This document shows positions 8,458 through 18,525 of a stretch of 64,000 nt of DNA, in pieces. The position numbers and the translations under genes are program-made. Within the stretch, counting starts at the first letter, position 1. Each line of letters opens with the position of its first letter. The notes below the pieces were generated by a model. That model searched no databases. It saw nothing but the letters and a program-made list of their open reading frames with translations, and was not told the origin of the DNA. Source of the DNA: Lysinibacillus parviboronicapiens (GTDB lineage: Bacteria > Bacillota > Bacilli > Bacillales_A > Planococcaceae); NCBI RefSeq assembly GCF_003049575.1, contig NZ_PYWI01000020.1, positions 16,465-80,464 of the forward strand. The letters run 5' to 3'.

Positions 8458-8522
8458 ATGTATACTAATAGTGTAAAGTTGCAATAGTTAGATAGTTCAG
8501 ATATGTCTATTAAAGTATACAT
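8458..8522. promoter_or_regulatory. Inverted repeat in the azlC/regulator promoter gap
   Basis: ATGTATACT (8458-8466) and AGTATACAT (8514-8522) are perfect inverted copies 56 bp apart centre to centre. A direct repeat ATATGTCT occurs at 8501 and 8522. This is a candidate operator pair for the divergent XRE regulator, possibly with looping; binding is inferred. Confidence 0.5.
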
Positions 8523-8561
8523 ATGTCTTATAAAATAAACAATAGGAAATGGTGAGTTAAG

Positions 8562-9113
8562 TTGGAACAAATGAGTCGAAATTTAGCATTTCAACTAAAA
8601 AAAATACGGCAACAAAGAAGTTTGAGCCTAGACGATGTTGCCAAAGCAACGGGGGTTAGTAAGGCACAGCTTGCCCAAATTGAAAAAGGTGAATCCAATC
8701 CAACTGTATCAACTATTTGGAAAATTGCTGCAGGCTTACGGATTTCATTTTCTTCTCTATTACAACCTCCAACTGCCCATTTTATGAAATTTAGTAGTAA
8801 GGATGCGCCACATGTCGATGAGGACGAGGGGCGCTATCGCGTGTACTCCATTATACCTTACGACCCAGAGCGCGGCTGGGAGTTCTACAAGATTGAAATG
8901 GAACCGGGAGCGTTCAGTAGGAGTGAGGCGCACACAGAAGGGGTAGAGGAAACAGTAACCGTTATCCAAGGACAAGCTGTTATTTCTGCTGGAGAAATGC
9001 ATGAACAATTAGTAGAAGGGGATACACTGGTATTCTCGGGGCATCAACTACACGAATATAAAAATACGTCGGAAGAACTGACAATTTTACATTTAATTCT
9101 GCAATACAAATAG
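8562..9113 (+). CDS. XRE-family regulator with C-terminal cupin domain
   Basis: 183 residues from TTG 8562 (GGTGAG five bases upstream; ATG 8571 is the alternative). An N-terminal helix-turn-helix of XRE type (LSLDDVAKATGVSKAQLAQIEKG) is followed by a cupin (EAHTEGVEETVTVIQGQAVI, GDTLVFSGHQLHEY). Such proteins sense small ligands through the cupin. Its divergent position next to azlCD suggests it controls amino acid export, a role played by the Lrp-type AzlB in B. subtilis. The ligand is unknown. Confidence 0.85.
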   Translation: MEQMSRNLAFQLKKIRQQRSLSLDDVAKATGVSKAQLAQIEKGESNPTVSTIWKIAAGLRISFSSLLQPPTAHFMKFSSKDAPHVDEDEGRYRVYSIIPYDPERGWEFYKIEMEPGAFSRSEAHTEGVEETVTVIQGQAVISAGEMHEQLVEGDTLVFSGHQLHEYKNTSEELTILHLILQYK

Positions 9114-9124
9114 AGGTGTCTATA

Positions 9125-9748
9125 ATGAATGAATGGTTTACTATAGAAAATATTGAGCATGTTGCAGCCGAATATCGAACGTTTGGTCCGCTGATTGGTT
9201 TGTTATTGCCCTTTATAGAGGCATTCTTACCTTTTTTACCATTGGTCGTATTTGTTGTAGCAAATGCAAGTGCGTTTGGCTTATGGTTTGGTTTTTTATT
9301 GTCATGGCTTGGCTCAGCGGCTGGCTCGTATGTAGTTTTTTTGCTCGTCCGTCATTTTGGTAAGCATCCAAAGCTCCGTTTTATAACGGGCAGTAAAAAG
9401 GTGGAAAAACTGATTAAATGGGTAGATATGAATGGAATTAGCCCGTTGTTTGTATTGCTGTGTTTTCCTTTTACACCTTCCGTCATTGTCAATATAGTAG
9501 CAGGACTATCTCACATTCATAAAAAGTTTTATTTAGTAGTGCTGTTAGCAGGTAAATTTGTCATGATTTTAGGAATGAGCGTGCTCGGCTATGATTTAAA
9601 ATCGTTACTGACAAGTCCAGTACGACTAATTATAGCTGGTCTAGCGATTGTCGTGCTATGGTGGATTGGTAAGCTGATTGAGAAGCGATTGAATGCTCGA
9701 GTAGAAAGAGATTTGAAGCAAATGCGAAAATTGCCGAAAAATGAATAA
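9125..9748 (+). CDS. TVP38/TMEM64 (DedA-like) membrane protein, YhjE-like
   Basis: 207 residues from ATG 9125 (AGAGGTG six bases upstream). The VTT/SNARE-associated signature is visible: PLIGLLLPFIEAFLPFLP, GSAAGSYVVFLLVRHFG and FPFTPSVIVNIVAGLSHI. Members act as lipid scramblases or transporters in membranes. In B. subtilis yhjE also lies upstream of addBA, so this is probably its ortholog. The physiological substrate is not known. Confidence 0.85.
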   Translation: MNEWFTIENIEHVAAEYRTFGPLIGLLLPFIEAFLPFLPLVVFVVANASAFGLWFGFLLSWLGSAAGSYVVFLLVRHFGKHPKLRFITGSKKVEKLIKWVDMNGISPLFVLLCFPFTPSVIVNIVAGLSHIHKKFYLVVLLAGKFVMILGMSVLGYDLKSLLTSPVRLIIAGLAIVVLWWIGKLIEKRLNARVERDLKQMRKLPKNE

Positions 9749-9776
9749 CGATGTAAGTTGAATATGCACATCTAGC

Positions 9777-9815
9777 CCCTTGTATCATGTAAAATGGTAG
9801 AAGGGACTTTTTTAA
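9777..9815 (+). terminator. Probable terminator before addB
   Basis: CCCTT(N19)AAGGG with extra pairing ATCAT/ATGGT inside, followed by CTTTTTT. The stem is weaker than most in this window. Confidence 0.5.
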
Positions 9816-9917
9816 TTTTAATAATATAGCCTTAGGTGATGACACGAACATTGATGTGACAGCTACATTAACACCAAGGCATCATGAATATTTATCATAA
9901 AGCAGGGGGAAAAGTGA

Positions 9918-12900
9918 ATGACATTGCGTATTGTTTCAGGACGTGCTGGTACAGGAAAATCAGCGTTTATTCATCAGGAAATTGTTGAGCAATTAAATAC
10001 AGATCCGTTAGGATATCCGATTTTTATTATTGTACCTGACCAAATGTCTTATTCAACGGAGTATGAGCTCACGAATAAGCATGGCTTGCAGGGTCTAATT
10101 CGTGCGCAGGTTATGACGTTTAAACGTTTGGCATGGCTTGTCCTGCAGGAAACAGGTGGTATTGCTCGTAAAGAAGTAAACGGCTATGGCTATCGGATGC
10201 TCATTCGCAAATTACTTGAGGAGCAAAAAAGCGAATTCTCGTTATTTCGACAAGCTGCTGGCAAGAGGGGCTTTACTGAAGAAATTGAAACATTATTACG
10301 TGAATTTAGCCGCTATAGTGTAAATAGTACGGTATTGTCTGAGGTAACAGCATCTTTGAAGGCCGTTGACGCACCAAACACATTACAGGCAAAAACCAAT
10401 GACCTACAGATAGTATTACAGGCTTTAGAAGATCGACTTGGCACGACTTATGTCGATAGTGAGGGTTATTATCCGATTTTAACGGAACAACTGAAACATT
10501 CAGAGACTATGAATCAAGCAACGATCTATATAGATGGCTTTACGGCATTTACGGTACGAGAGTTAGAGCTTGTGAAAGAACTGCTAAAGGTGACGAAGCA
10601 CGTAACCGTAGTGCTACCTTTTGAGCATGTAGAGGAAGCTAAAGATGAGCAGGCACTATTCAATGAAGCAGCGTCGACGAATCAGCGCCTAATTGATATT
10701 GCGCAAGACGAAGGGATTGAGGTTGAAGCGCCATTGCATTTTATCAAAACGCGTCGTTTTCAATCCGAAGATTTGCGTCATATAGAAGCAGAATTTACAG
10801 AAATGGTGCCACAGGCAAAAAAAACAAGTGGAGATGTAATGGTATTAGAGGCTTCAAATCGACGTGCTGAAATCCACGCCATTGCCCGGGAAATAACAAA
10901 GTTGACAAGGCAAGACGGCTACCGATATCAGGACATTGTGCTACTCTATCGCCAGGCAGATGTATATGACCCACTGATTTCAACAATTTTCCAGCAATAT
11001 GACATTCCGATCTTTACGAATACTAAAAAAACGATGTTACATCATCCGTTGATTGAATTTAGTCGTTCAGCTTTAGAAGTTTTTACATCTAATTGGAAGT
11101 ATGAACCTATTTTTCGTAGTGTGAAAACAGATCTGTTTTTCCCGTTACATGCTGAGCGAAGTGTGTGGCGTGAACGAGCTGATCGTTTAGAGAATTACTG
11201 TTTGGCACAGGGAATTTATGGAGAACGTTGGTTTGAAGAATCTCGCTGGTTCTATAAAAAATATCGAGGTCTTGAGTTTCATTCGCGCACGCAAACCGAC
11301 GAAGAACGTGCGATGCAGGCAGAAATCGAGGCAATTCGTGATGATATACGACAACCATTAAAAGTTTTTCATGACAAGCTTATACGAGCGAAAACCGGAA
11401 GAGATGTAGCGACGGCACTATTTGAGCTGATTGAAGAAGTACAAGTATATGACAAGCTCCAGTCTATGAAAGACAGAGAGTTAGATAGAGGTGATGCACT
11501 CGCTGCAAGTGAGCACAATCAAGCCTGGAACGAATGGGTTGCAGTTTTGGATCAGTTTGTTTACATGTTTGGCGAACAGGAGATGTCTGTAGAGGAAGCA
11601 GCAAAAATTTTAGATGAAGGTTTTGATACATTAGAATTTTCTCGTATCCCTCCAACACTTGATGAAGTAATGGTGGCAACAGTCGATTTAGCTCGATTAT
11701 CTGACATAAAAATTGCTTTTGTTCTCGGCATGAATGATGGTATTTATCCAACGAGATTAGATTATGAAGGATTGCTCTCTGATACCGAACGAGAATGGTT
11801 CACTCAGATTGGCTATGAACTTGCACCTACTTCAAAAAACCGATTATTACAGGAGAACTTTTTATTATATCGAGCATTGACAACACCTTCTAACAAGCTA
11901 TATATGACATATCCAACGGCAGATGAAGAAGGTAAGGCATTATTAGCATCATTGTATATCAAAAAAATTATTGGAAATGACAAAACAGTAGGTTTATTAA
12001 GTGGCGTAATGGTCCAACGTGTCGTTATAGATCCGATTGAATTATTAGACGACAACGTGCTGCCCTATTTACGTCATCCACGTACAGCGTTAGCACATTT
12101 AATGGTGCAACTACGTCAGGCGGAACATAGCCGTGAGCTTGCTCCAGAATGGCTAGCTTTACAGAAATTCTATGAGCTAGATCCTTATTGGTCATTAATA
12201 TTAGGCAGGGTTATGCATCCAATCTCACATAAGAATGAAGCACAACCATTAGAAACTTATATTACCCAAGAGTTATACGGTAAACAACTAACATCAAGTG
12301 TATCGCGTGTGGAGAAATACTTCCGCTGTCCATTTTCACATTTCACAACGTACGGCTTGCGGTTAGAAGAACGAGCTGAGTACCGATTAGAAACATTTGC
12401 AATGGGCGATTTATTTCATGAGGCATTAAAATGGATAACAGAGGAGACACATCGTCAACAGCTTTCATGGATTCGATTGTCAAAACAGCAAATTCAGCAG
12501 CTAGCAAGACAGGCTGTCGAGCAAATTGTACCAGTATTCTCACATCAAATTTTATTATCTAGTGCGCGTTATCGTTACATTCAGCGTAAACTTATCCGCA
12601 TTGTGGAGCGCACAATGACCGCACTAACTCAACATGCCAATGTTTCCCATTTTAAACCGATTGCCATCGAAGCATCATTCGGACCAGGGCAACACGAGCA
12701 ACTACCTGCGCTTGAAATTGATTTAACAGGTGGAAAGAAAATGTTTATGCGAGGACGCATTGATAGGGTTGACAGTGCTTCATTTGATGATCGCTCCTAT
12801 TTACGAATTGTCGATTATAAGTCATCGAGTCGTGATTTAGATTTAAACGAGGTGTATCATGGACTGTCCTTGCAAGTATTGACATATCTAGATGTGGCGA

Positions 12901-13427
12901 TGGAAAATGCCTCGTACTGGCTACAAGGAGATGCTGAACCAGCAGGCGTCTTATATGTCCATGTCCACAATCCGATGTTAAAGCTTGATAAGGATTTGGG
13001 CCATAGTGAAATTGAGGAAGATCGTTTAAAGCAATACAAGATGAAGGGCCTTTTAACCGAAAATCCAGAGGCGATTTTATCCATGGACGAGCAACTTGAG
13101 GAAGCAAGTGGACATTCACAAATTATTCCAGTCTATATGAAAAAAGATGGTACCCCATCGGAATCACAATCGCGTATTGTGCCTGTGAATGATATGAAAA
13201 ATATACAGCATTTTGTACGTCGTAAGCATCAAGAGGCAGGAAATGGAATTTTAGCGGGTGATACGGCAATCAGTCCGTATAAATTAAAAACGAAAACGGC
13301 CTGTGATTATTGTCAATTTGCATCTGTTTGTCAATTTGATCCGTCTGATGGCAAGCAAAGTTATCGGCAGTTACCGCAGGCAAAGCCGATAGAGGTGGTA
13401 GAGAAAATTCGGAAGGAGTTGAATTAA
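9918..13427 (+). CDS. addB: ATP-dependent helicase/nuclease subunit B
   Basis: 1169 residues, full length for AddB. An N-terminal Walker A (GRAGTGKSAF) is visible. A C-terminal RecB-like nuclease follows (RIDRVDS, LRIVDYKSS). The Fe-S cluster cysteines are Cys804 (FRCPFSHF) and Cys1129, 1132 and 1138 (CDYCQFASVCQF), with the same spacing as B. subtilis AddB. AddAB processes double-strand breaks from Chi sites for RecA loading. addA begins 2 bases after its stop. Confidence 0.97.
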   Translation: MTLRIVSGRAGTGKSAFIHQEIVEQLNTDPLGYPIFIIVPDQMSYSTEYELTNKHGLQGLIRAQVMTFKRLAWLVLQETGGIARKEVNGYGYRMLIRKLLEEQKSEFSLFRQAAGKRGFTEEIETLLREFSRYSVNSTVLSEVTASLKAVDAPNTLQAKTNDLQIVLQALEDRLGTTYVDSEGYYPILTEQLKHSETMNQATIYIDGFTAFTVRELELVKELLKVTKHVTVVLPFEHVEEAKDEQALFNEAASTNQRLIDIAQDEGIEVEAPLHFIKTRRFQSEDLRHIEAEFTEMVPQAKKTSGDVMVLEASNRRAEIHAIAREITKLTRQDGYRYQDIVLLYRQADVYDPLISTIFQQYDIPIFTNTKKTMLHHPLIEFSRSALEVFTSNWKYEPIFRSVKTDLFFPLHAERSVWRERADRLENYCLAQGIYGERWFEESRWFYKKYRGLEFHSRTQTDEERAMQAEIEAIRDDIRQPLKVFHDKLIRAKTGRDVATALFELIEEVQVYDKLQSMKDRELDRGDALAASEHNQAWNEWVAVLDQFVYMFGEQEMSVEEAAKILDEGFDTLEFSRIPPTLDEVMVATVDLARLSDIKIAFVLGMNDGIYPTRLDYEGLLSDTEREWFTQIGYELAPTSKNRLLQENFLLYRALTTPSNKLYMTYPTADEEGKALLASLYIKKIIGNDKTVGLLSGVMVQRVVIDPIELLDDNVLPYLRHPRTALAHLMVQLRQAEHSRELAPEWLALQKFYELDPYWSLILGRVMHPISHKNEAQPLETYITQELYGKQLTSSVSRVEKYFRCPFSHFTTYGLRLEERAEYRLETFAMGDLFHEALKWITEETHRQQLSWIRLSKQQIQQLARQAVEQIVPVFSHQILLSSARYRYIQRKLIRIVERTMTALTQHANVSHFKPIAIEASFGPGQHEQLPALEIDLTGGKKMFMRGRIDRVDSASFDDRSYLRIVDYKSSSRDLDLNEVYHGLSLQVLTYLDVAMENASYWLQGDAEPAGVLYVHVHNPMLKLDKDLGHSEIEEDRLKQYKMKGLLTENPEAILSMDEQLEEASGHSQIIPVYMKKDGTPSESQSRIVPVNDMKNIQHFVRRKHQEAGNGILAGDTAISPYKLKTKTACDYCQFASVCQFDPSDGKQSYRQLPQAKPIEVVEKIRKELN

Positions 13428-13428
13428 C

Positions 13429-16400
13429 ATGGTGCAGCAAATACCAGTGAAACCAGACAATGTCACTTGGACTGACGATCAATGGAAGGCGATTTATGCA
13501 AGTGGGCAGGATACACTTGTGTCAGCGGCAGCTGGTTCTGGGAAAACAGCGGTACTTATTAATCGCATGATTGAAAAGGTCGTAGCGAACGACAATCCTA
13601 TCAATGTTGATGAGCTATTAGTCGTGACGTTTACAAATGCTTCTGCTGCTGAAATGCGTCATCGAATGGCGGAGGCGCTAGAAAAGGCGATTGCAGAAAA
13701 TCCAACGTCACAACATTTACGAAGACAGTTAAGCCTTGTTAATAAGGCACAAATTTCAACTTTACATTCCTTTTGTTTAGCCATAGTCAAACAATACGCC
13801 TACATGCTAGATATTGATCCGGGCTTCCGTATTGCCAATGAGGCAGAGGTAGCATTACTACGAGATGACATTTTGGCAGAGGTGTTAGAAGCTGCATACG
13901 ATGTTGAAGACGAATCTCAAATCCATGCTATCTATCGCCTTGTCGATAGTTTTACATCAGATCGTGATGATCAGGCCATTGAAACACTCATGAGCAAGCT
14001 TTATGATACTTCTCGTGTTCATGCTGAGCCACAAAAATGGCTACGTAGTCTACCGAAGGCATATGAACTTGCAGATGATGTCACAATTGATGATTTAGAG
14101 TTATCAAAATATGTAAAATTAACAGTGAAGCATAGCCTTGAGGAAGCTTTTGTTTTAATTTCTGAAATGCGTGCTATTACATTACAGCCAGAAGGCCCTG
14201 CACCTTATGCTGAAACCGCAGAAATTGATTTTGCTATGATTCAAGAAGGAATTCGTATAAGTCGTGAAGGAACGTGGCAGGAATTATTTGATTTCTTTTC
14301 AACTGTGAAGTGGTCAACATTAAAGCGGGTGGCGAAGGATGCTTTAGTGGATGTTGATTTACAAGAACTTGCCAAGAAAAAGCGTGATGCTGCCAAAAAA
14401 ATTATTAATAAGCTTAAAGAAACATACTTTGTACGCACACCTGCACGTTTGCTTGAAGAAATACGGCTCATGGCCCCTACCATTGCCACATTGGTCGAGT
14501 TGACAAAAGTGTTTAGTGAGCAATTCCGTCTAGCAAAATTAGAGAGGGGCATTATTGATTTCTCTGACTTAGAGCATTTTGCATTACAAATACTAACTGA
14601 AAATATAGATGGTAAACTACAACCGTCTCCAGTTGCATTAGATTTGAAAAAACGTTTTAAAGAAGTACTTGTCGATGAATATCAAGATACAAATATGTTA
14701 CAAGAAACAATCTTACAGCTCGTGAAAACTGGCGACGAGCTGGACGGTAATCTTTTTATGGTTGGTGACGTTAAACAGAGTATTTACCGCTTCCGCCTTG
14801 CAGAGCCAAAGCTCTTTATGAGGAAATATGGGGAGTTTATTGAGCATCCTGAGGTGACCGGCATGCGCATTGATTTGAATGCGAATTTTCGTAGTCGTAA
14901 GGAAGTGCTGAACGCAACAAATTTTGTTTTTGCTCAAATTATGGGAGTTCGTGTTGGTGAAATACATTATGATGAAAACGCTTCGTTAAAGCCTGCAGCG
15001 CCATATGATGCAAAGGAAGTCCCTGTTGAATTGGTCGTTTTACATCCACCAATTGAAGAGGCAAGCGATGACGAAGCAGAGGATATAGTCAACGAAGCAT
15101 TTGAACTAGAAGAACTAAAAAAATCACAGTATGAAGCCCGCTTTATTATTGAACGTATCCAGCAAATGATGGAAGAAGGCACAACTGTATACGACACAAA
15201 AACACAGACAGAACGACCGTTAAAATATAGTGATATTGTTATTTTAATGCGTTCGATGACTTGGTCAACGGATTTAGTGGAGGAATTTAAGCTCGCTGGA
15301 ATTCCCCTTTATGCAGAATCATCAAAGGGCTATTTTGATGCGCTTGAGGTCATGATTGTACTCAACACTTTGAAGATAGTAGATAACCCCTATCAAGATA
15401 TTCCATTAGTCTCAGTCCTACGTGCCCCGTTCGTGGGCTTATCTGAAAATGAGCTGGCAAAAATCCGTTTAGCAGAGCCCAAAGCGCCTTTTTATGATGC
15501 ATTGAGACAGTTCATTCGTAGCGAAGGTTATGGCGTACAATCTACTACGTTTGAAAAGCTGCAACGTTTTATGTTGGCATTTGAGAATTGGCGTGATTTA
15601 GCACGTCGTGGTTCGCTGTCCGATTTAATTTGGAAGATTTACTTAGATACGCATTATTATGAAATGGTTGGGGCCATGCCTAATGGCAAACAGCGTCAAG
15701 CAAATTTACGTGTCTTACATGATCGTGCATTAATGTATGAGAAAACGGCATTTCGTGGGTTATTCCGCTTTCTACGTTTTATTGACCGTATGCGCACACG
15801 CGGAGATGATTTAGGAACAGCGAAATCTATAGGTGAAAAGGATGATGTTGTGCGCCTTGTGACAATTCACTCATCCAAAGGGCTAGAGTTCCCTGTCGTT
15901 TTTGTCGCTGGTATGGGCCGTCCATTTAATAAAATGGATTTTCACAATCCCTATTTATTTGACCAAGATTTTGGACTTGCTGTGAAAGCGATTGATCCAG
16001 ATGATCGTATTACTTATACCTCATTGCCCTTTTTAGCGATGAAAGAGAAGAAAGAGCTTGAAATGCGTGCTGAAGAAATGCGTGTGCTGTATGTAGCGAT
16101 GACACGTGCTAAGGAACGACTGATTTTAGTTGGCTCCGTAAAAAATTGGGAGAAAACGCTCGATAAGTGGCAGGATGCACAAAGTTTGCCCATAGATGCA
16201 CCATTACAGGAATATCTACGTGCTCGTGCAAATAGTTATTTTGATTGGTTAGGACCAGCAGTGGCAAGACATGCGGATTTTGGGCCACTCTCGACAATGA
16301 TCTATAAAGAGCGAGAGGACGCTTCACGTTGGTGGGTACGAGCGATCGAAACAAGCTGTTATATGTATGAGACATTCGCTTTAGAAGATGAAGTTCAGCA

Positions 16401-17142
16401 AATGTTAGAAACATCAGAGGATACAGCATTGTTTGCAGAAATTTCAACCCGTTTCCAGGCACAGTACCCGTACCAAAAATCTACAAAAAAACACTCAAAA
16501 ACATCTGTTAGTGAAATTAAACGTTTAGAAAATTTACAACGTCAACAAGAGCCCGAGTATTTTTTTACAGTACCAAACAAGCAACAGTCTGCGCTAGCAC
16601 CTAGACCAACTTTTTTACAGGAAAAACAGATGACTGGTGCTGAAATTGGAACAGCTGTTCACACTGTCATGCAGCATGTGCCACAGTATGGTTTTACGCA
16701 TTTACAGGAGGTCGAAAGCTTTGTTGCTGATTTAGTGGTAAGACAACTCTTAACTGAGGCAGAGGCTAAGGTCGTCCCATCTGCGAAAATTTTGAATTTC
16801 TTTTCAACAGCCATTGGCCAACGTTTTAAAAATGCGAAGCAAATACGTAGAGAAATGCCGTTCACGATTAGTCGCTTGGATGAAGACGGTGATGCGCAAA
16901 TCGTCCAAGGGATTATCGATTGCCTGTTTGAGGATGCAAATGGCGAATGGGTATTACTTGATTATAAAACAGATCGTATTCAATCTCATTTTGCAGAGGA
17001 ACCAGCATTATCGAAGGAACTATTAGGGCGTTATGGTGTGCAATTACGTGTCTATAGTGAAGCTATTGAATCTATCTTGCATATAAATGTGGGCGACAAA
17101 GTATTGTACTTATTCGACAATGAAAGGGCATTACACGTATAA
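13429..17142 (+). CDS. addA: ATP-dependent helicase/nuclease subunit A
   Basis: 1237 residues. UvrD/RecB-type helicase: Walker A AAGSGKTAVL near residue 35, VDEYQDTN (motif II), GDVKQSIYRFR (motif III), VTIHSSKGLEFPVVF (motif V) and VAMTRAKERLI (motif VI). A C-terminal nuclease domain has GIIDCLFED and LLDYKTD. It is the motor of AddAB in recombinational repair. The sbcDC genes that follow in B. subtilis are absent; a terminator and a DUF418 gene come next. Confidence 0.97.
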   Translation: MVQQIPVKPDNVTWTDDQWKAIYASGQDTLVSAAAGSGKTAVLINRMIEKVVANDNPINVDELLVVTFTNASAAEMRHRMAEALEKAIAENPTSQHLRRQLSLVNKAQISTLHSFCLAIVKQYAYMLDIDPGFRIANEAEVALLRDDILAEVLEAAYDVEDESQIHAIYRLVDSFTSDRDDQAIETLMSKLYDTSRVHAEPQKWLRSLPKAYELADDVTIDDLELSKYVKLTVKHSLEEAFVLISEMRAITLQPEGPAPYAETAEIDFAMIQEGIRISREGTWQELFDFFSTVKWSTLKRVAKDALVDVDLQELAKKKRDAAKKIINKLKETYFVRTPARLLEEIRLMAPTIATLVELTKVFSEQFRLAKLERGIIDFSDLEHFALQILTENIDGKLQPSPVALDLKKRFKEVLVDEYQDTNMLQETILQLVKTGDELDGNLFMVGDVKQSIYRFRLAEPKLFMRKYGEFIEHPEVTGMRIDLNANFRSRKEVLNATNFVFAQIMGVRVGEIHYDENASLKPAAPYDAKEVPVELVVLHPPIEEASDDEAEDIVNEAFELEELKKSQYEARFIIERIQQMMEEGTTVYDTKTQTERPLKYSDIVILMRSMTWSTDLVEEFKLAGIPLYAESSKGYFDALEVMIVLNTLKIVDNPYQDIPLVSVLRAPFVGLSENELAKIRLAEPKAPFYDALRQFIRSEGYGVQSTTFEKLQRFMLAFENWRDLARRGSLSDLIWKIYLDTHYYEMVGAMPNGKQRQANLRVLHDRALMYEKTAFRGLFRFLRFIDRMRTRGDDLGTAKSIGEKDDVVRLVTIHSSKGLEFPVVFVAGMGRPFNKMDFHNPYLFDQDFGLAVKAIDPDDRITYTSLPFLAMKEKKELEMRAEEMRVLYVAMTRAKERLILVGSVKNWEKTLDKWQDAQSLPIDAPLQEYLRARANSYFDWLGPAVARHADFGPLSTMIYKEREDASRWWVRAIETSCYMYETFALEDEVQQMLETSEDTALFAEISTRFQAQYPYQKSTKKHSKTSVSEIKRLENLQRQQEPEYFFTVPNKQQSALAPRPTFLQEKQMTGAEIGTAVHTVMQHVPQYGFTHLQEVESFVADLVVRQLLTEAEAKVVPSAKILNFFSTAIGQRFKNAKQIRREMPFTISRLDEDGDAQIVQGIIDCLFEDANGEWVLLDYKTDRIQSHFAEEPALSKELLGRYGVQLRVYSEAIESILHINVGDKVLYLFDNERALHV

Positions 17143-17162
17143 GGCAACCTTACCATGAGAAA

Positions 17163-17197
17163 AACAGTCCATACTAAAAAGTAATGGGCTGTTTTTT
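17163..17197 (+). terminator. Terminator after addA
   Basis: AACAGTCCAT pairs with ATGGGCTGTT, followed by T6. Confidence 0.85.
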
Positions 17198-17247
17198 CAC
17201 TATGGAGTAATATTAAGGGAAGTGTATAGGAAAGAGGAGGCAATTTT

Positions 17248-18417
17248 GTGGATTTAAAACCAACAATGTTGCAGGAACGTATCGCAACATTAGATATTTT
17301 ACGTGGGATAAGCTTACTAGGTATTTTACTCGTCAATATGTATGCTTTTTATTTGCCGATGCCATATATAGATTTGGCGTCTTGGTTTACGACACCATCT
17401 GATATGGTTTGGCAGCAAAATTTAGATATTTACGTTCAGAGTAGCTTTTACCCATTGTTTGCCATGTTATTTGGCTATGGTCTAGCCATGCAGTGGCAAA
17501 AAGCACAAAGTCGTGAGCAAAACTTTTATGGCACTGGCTTACGCCGATTAGTTGTATTATTTATGTTTGGCTTTGTACATGCAGTACTTATTTGGTGGGG
17601 TGATATATTAATGACCTATGCGTTTTGTGGCGTCTTTTTGCTATTATTACTTCGTCTACATCCAATTTGGTTATTGTCTATAGGAATAATTATTAATGGT
17701 TTCATGCATGTTTTTATGCTGTTTATAGTAGGCTATATTAACTTCAATTCGCAAATTGATACGTATTTAAACATTACTGCGGTAGAAAAAGCGATAACGG
17801 CATATGGAGCAGGTAATTGGCTAGATGCCTTTATGCAACGTTTATCAGACCTATCAGAACAGGCTGGGGTTGGTATGTGGATTGCTTCATTATTCACCAT
17901 CTTACCGTATATGCTTATTGGTGCGGCGGCTTCTAAATGGCGTTTAGTGGAGCGAGCGAAGGAGTTAAAATGGCTGTGGTTGGCGTTAGCGGTAGTAGGA
18001 TTAGTGATGGGGATTTTTGTGAAGAGTATACCTGTTCTAAATACACGTACGTATTTACTGGAATACATCAAGGTTTATATGGGTGGGCCGATTTTATCGG
18101 TCGGTTATATCGGACTTATTGTCTTACTTTGCATGATTCCACTTGTACCAAAGATGCTTAGTCCATTTGCAAAAATTGGTCGCATGTCGTTAACTATGTA
18201 CATATTACAATCCATTATTGGGACATGCTTATTTTATCAATTTGGGTTTGGCTGGTATGGAAAAGTCAGTGTCGCAACAGGTGTGTTAATCGCCATCAGC
18301 ATAATTGTTGTACAAATGGTTTTAGCTGAAGTTTGGCTTTCCAAATGGAAGCAGGGCCCGTTAGAAGCAATTTGGCGTAAATTAACGTATAAAGTGAAGC
18401 CGGGGGACACCCATTAG
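17248..18417 (+). CDS. DUF418 polytopic membrane protein
   Basis: 389 residues from GTG 17248 with GAGGAGG upstream. The N-terminal RIATLDILRGISLLGILLVN and the C-terminal GRMSLTMYILQS are typical of DUF418/YeiB-like proteins. About ten membrane helices are visible. The family is related to acyltransferase-3 membrane enzymes and its substrate is unknown. It stands alone between addA and a yisK-like gene. Confidence 0.85.
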   Translation: MDLKPTMLQERIATLDILRGISLLGILLVNMYAFYLPMPYIDLASWFTTPSDMVWQQNLDIYVQSSFYPLFAMLFGYGLAMQWQKAQSREQNFYGTGLRRLVVLFMFGFVHAVLIWWGDILMTYAFCGVFLLLLLRLHPIWLLSIGIIINGFMHVFMLFIVGYINFNSQIDTYLNITAVEKAITAYGAGNWLDAFMQRLSDLSEQAGVGMWIASLFTILPYMLIGAAASKWRLVERAKELKWLWLALAVVGLVMGIFVKSIPVLNTRTYLLEYIKVYMGGPILSVGYIGLIVLLCMIPLVPKMLSPFAKIGRMSLTMYILQSIIGTCLFYQFGFGWYGKVSVATGVLIAISIIVVQMVLAEVWLSKWKQGPLEAIWRKLTYKVKPGDTH

Positions 18418-18525
18418 TTACCAAATAGCTGGAGTTTTTACGCAGTAATAAAATGTTATCGCAAAATTAAGGTAATTTAGGTCATATTGTTGTATCATGT
18501 AGAAAAAAGAAGGAGCTCTTAAATC

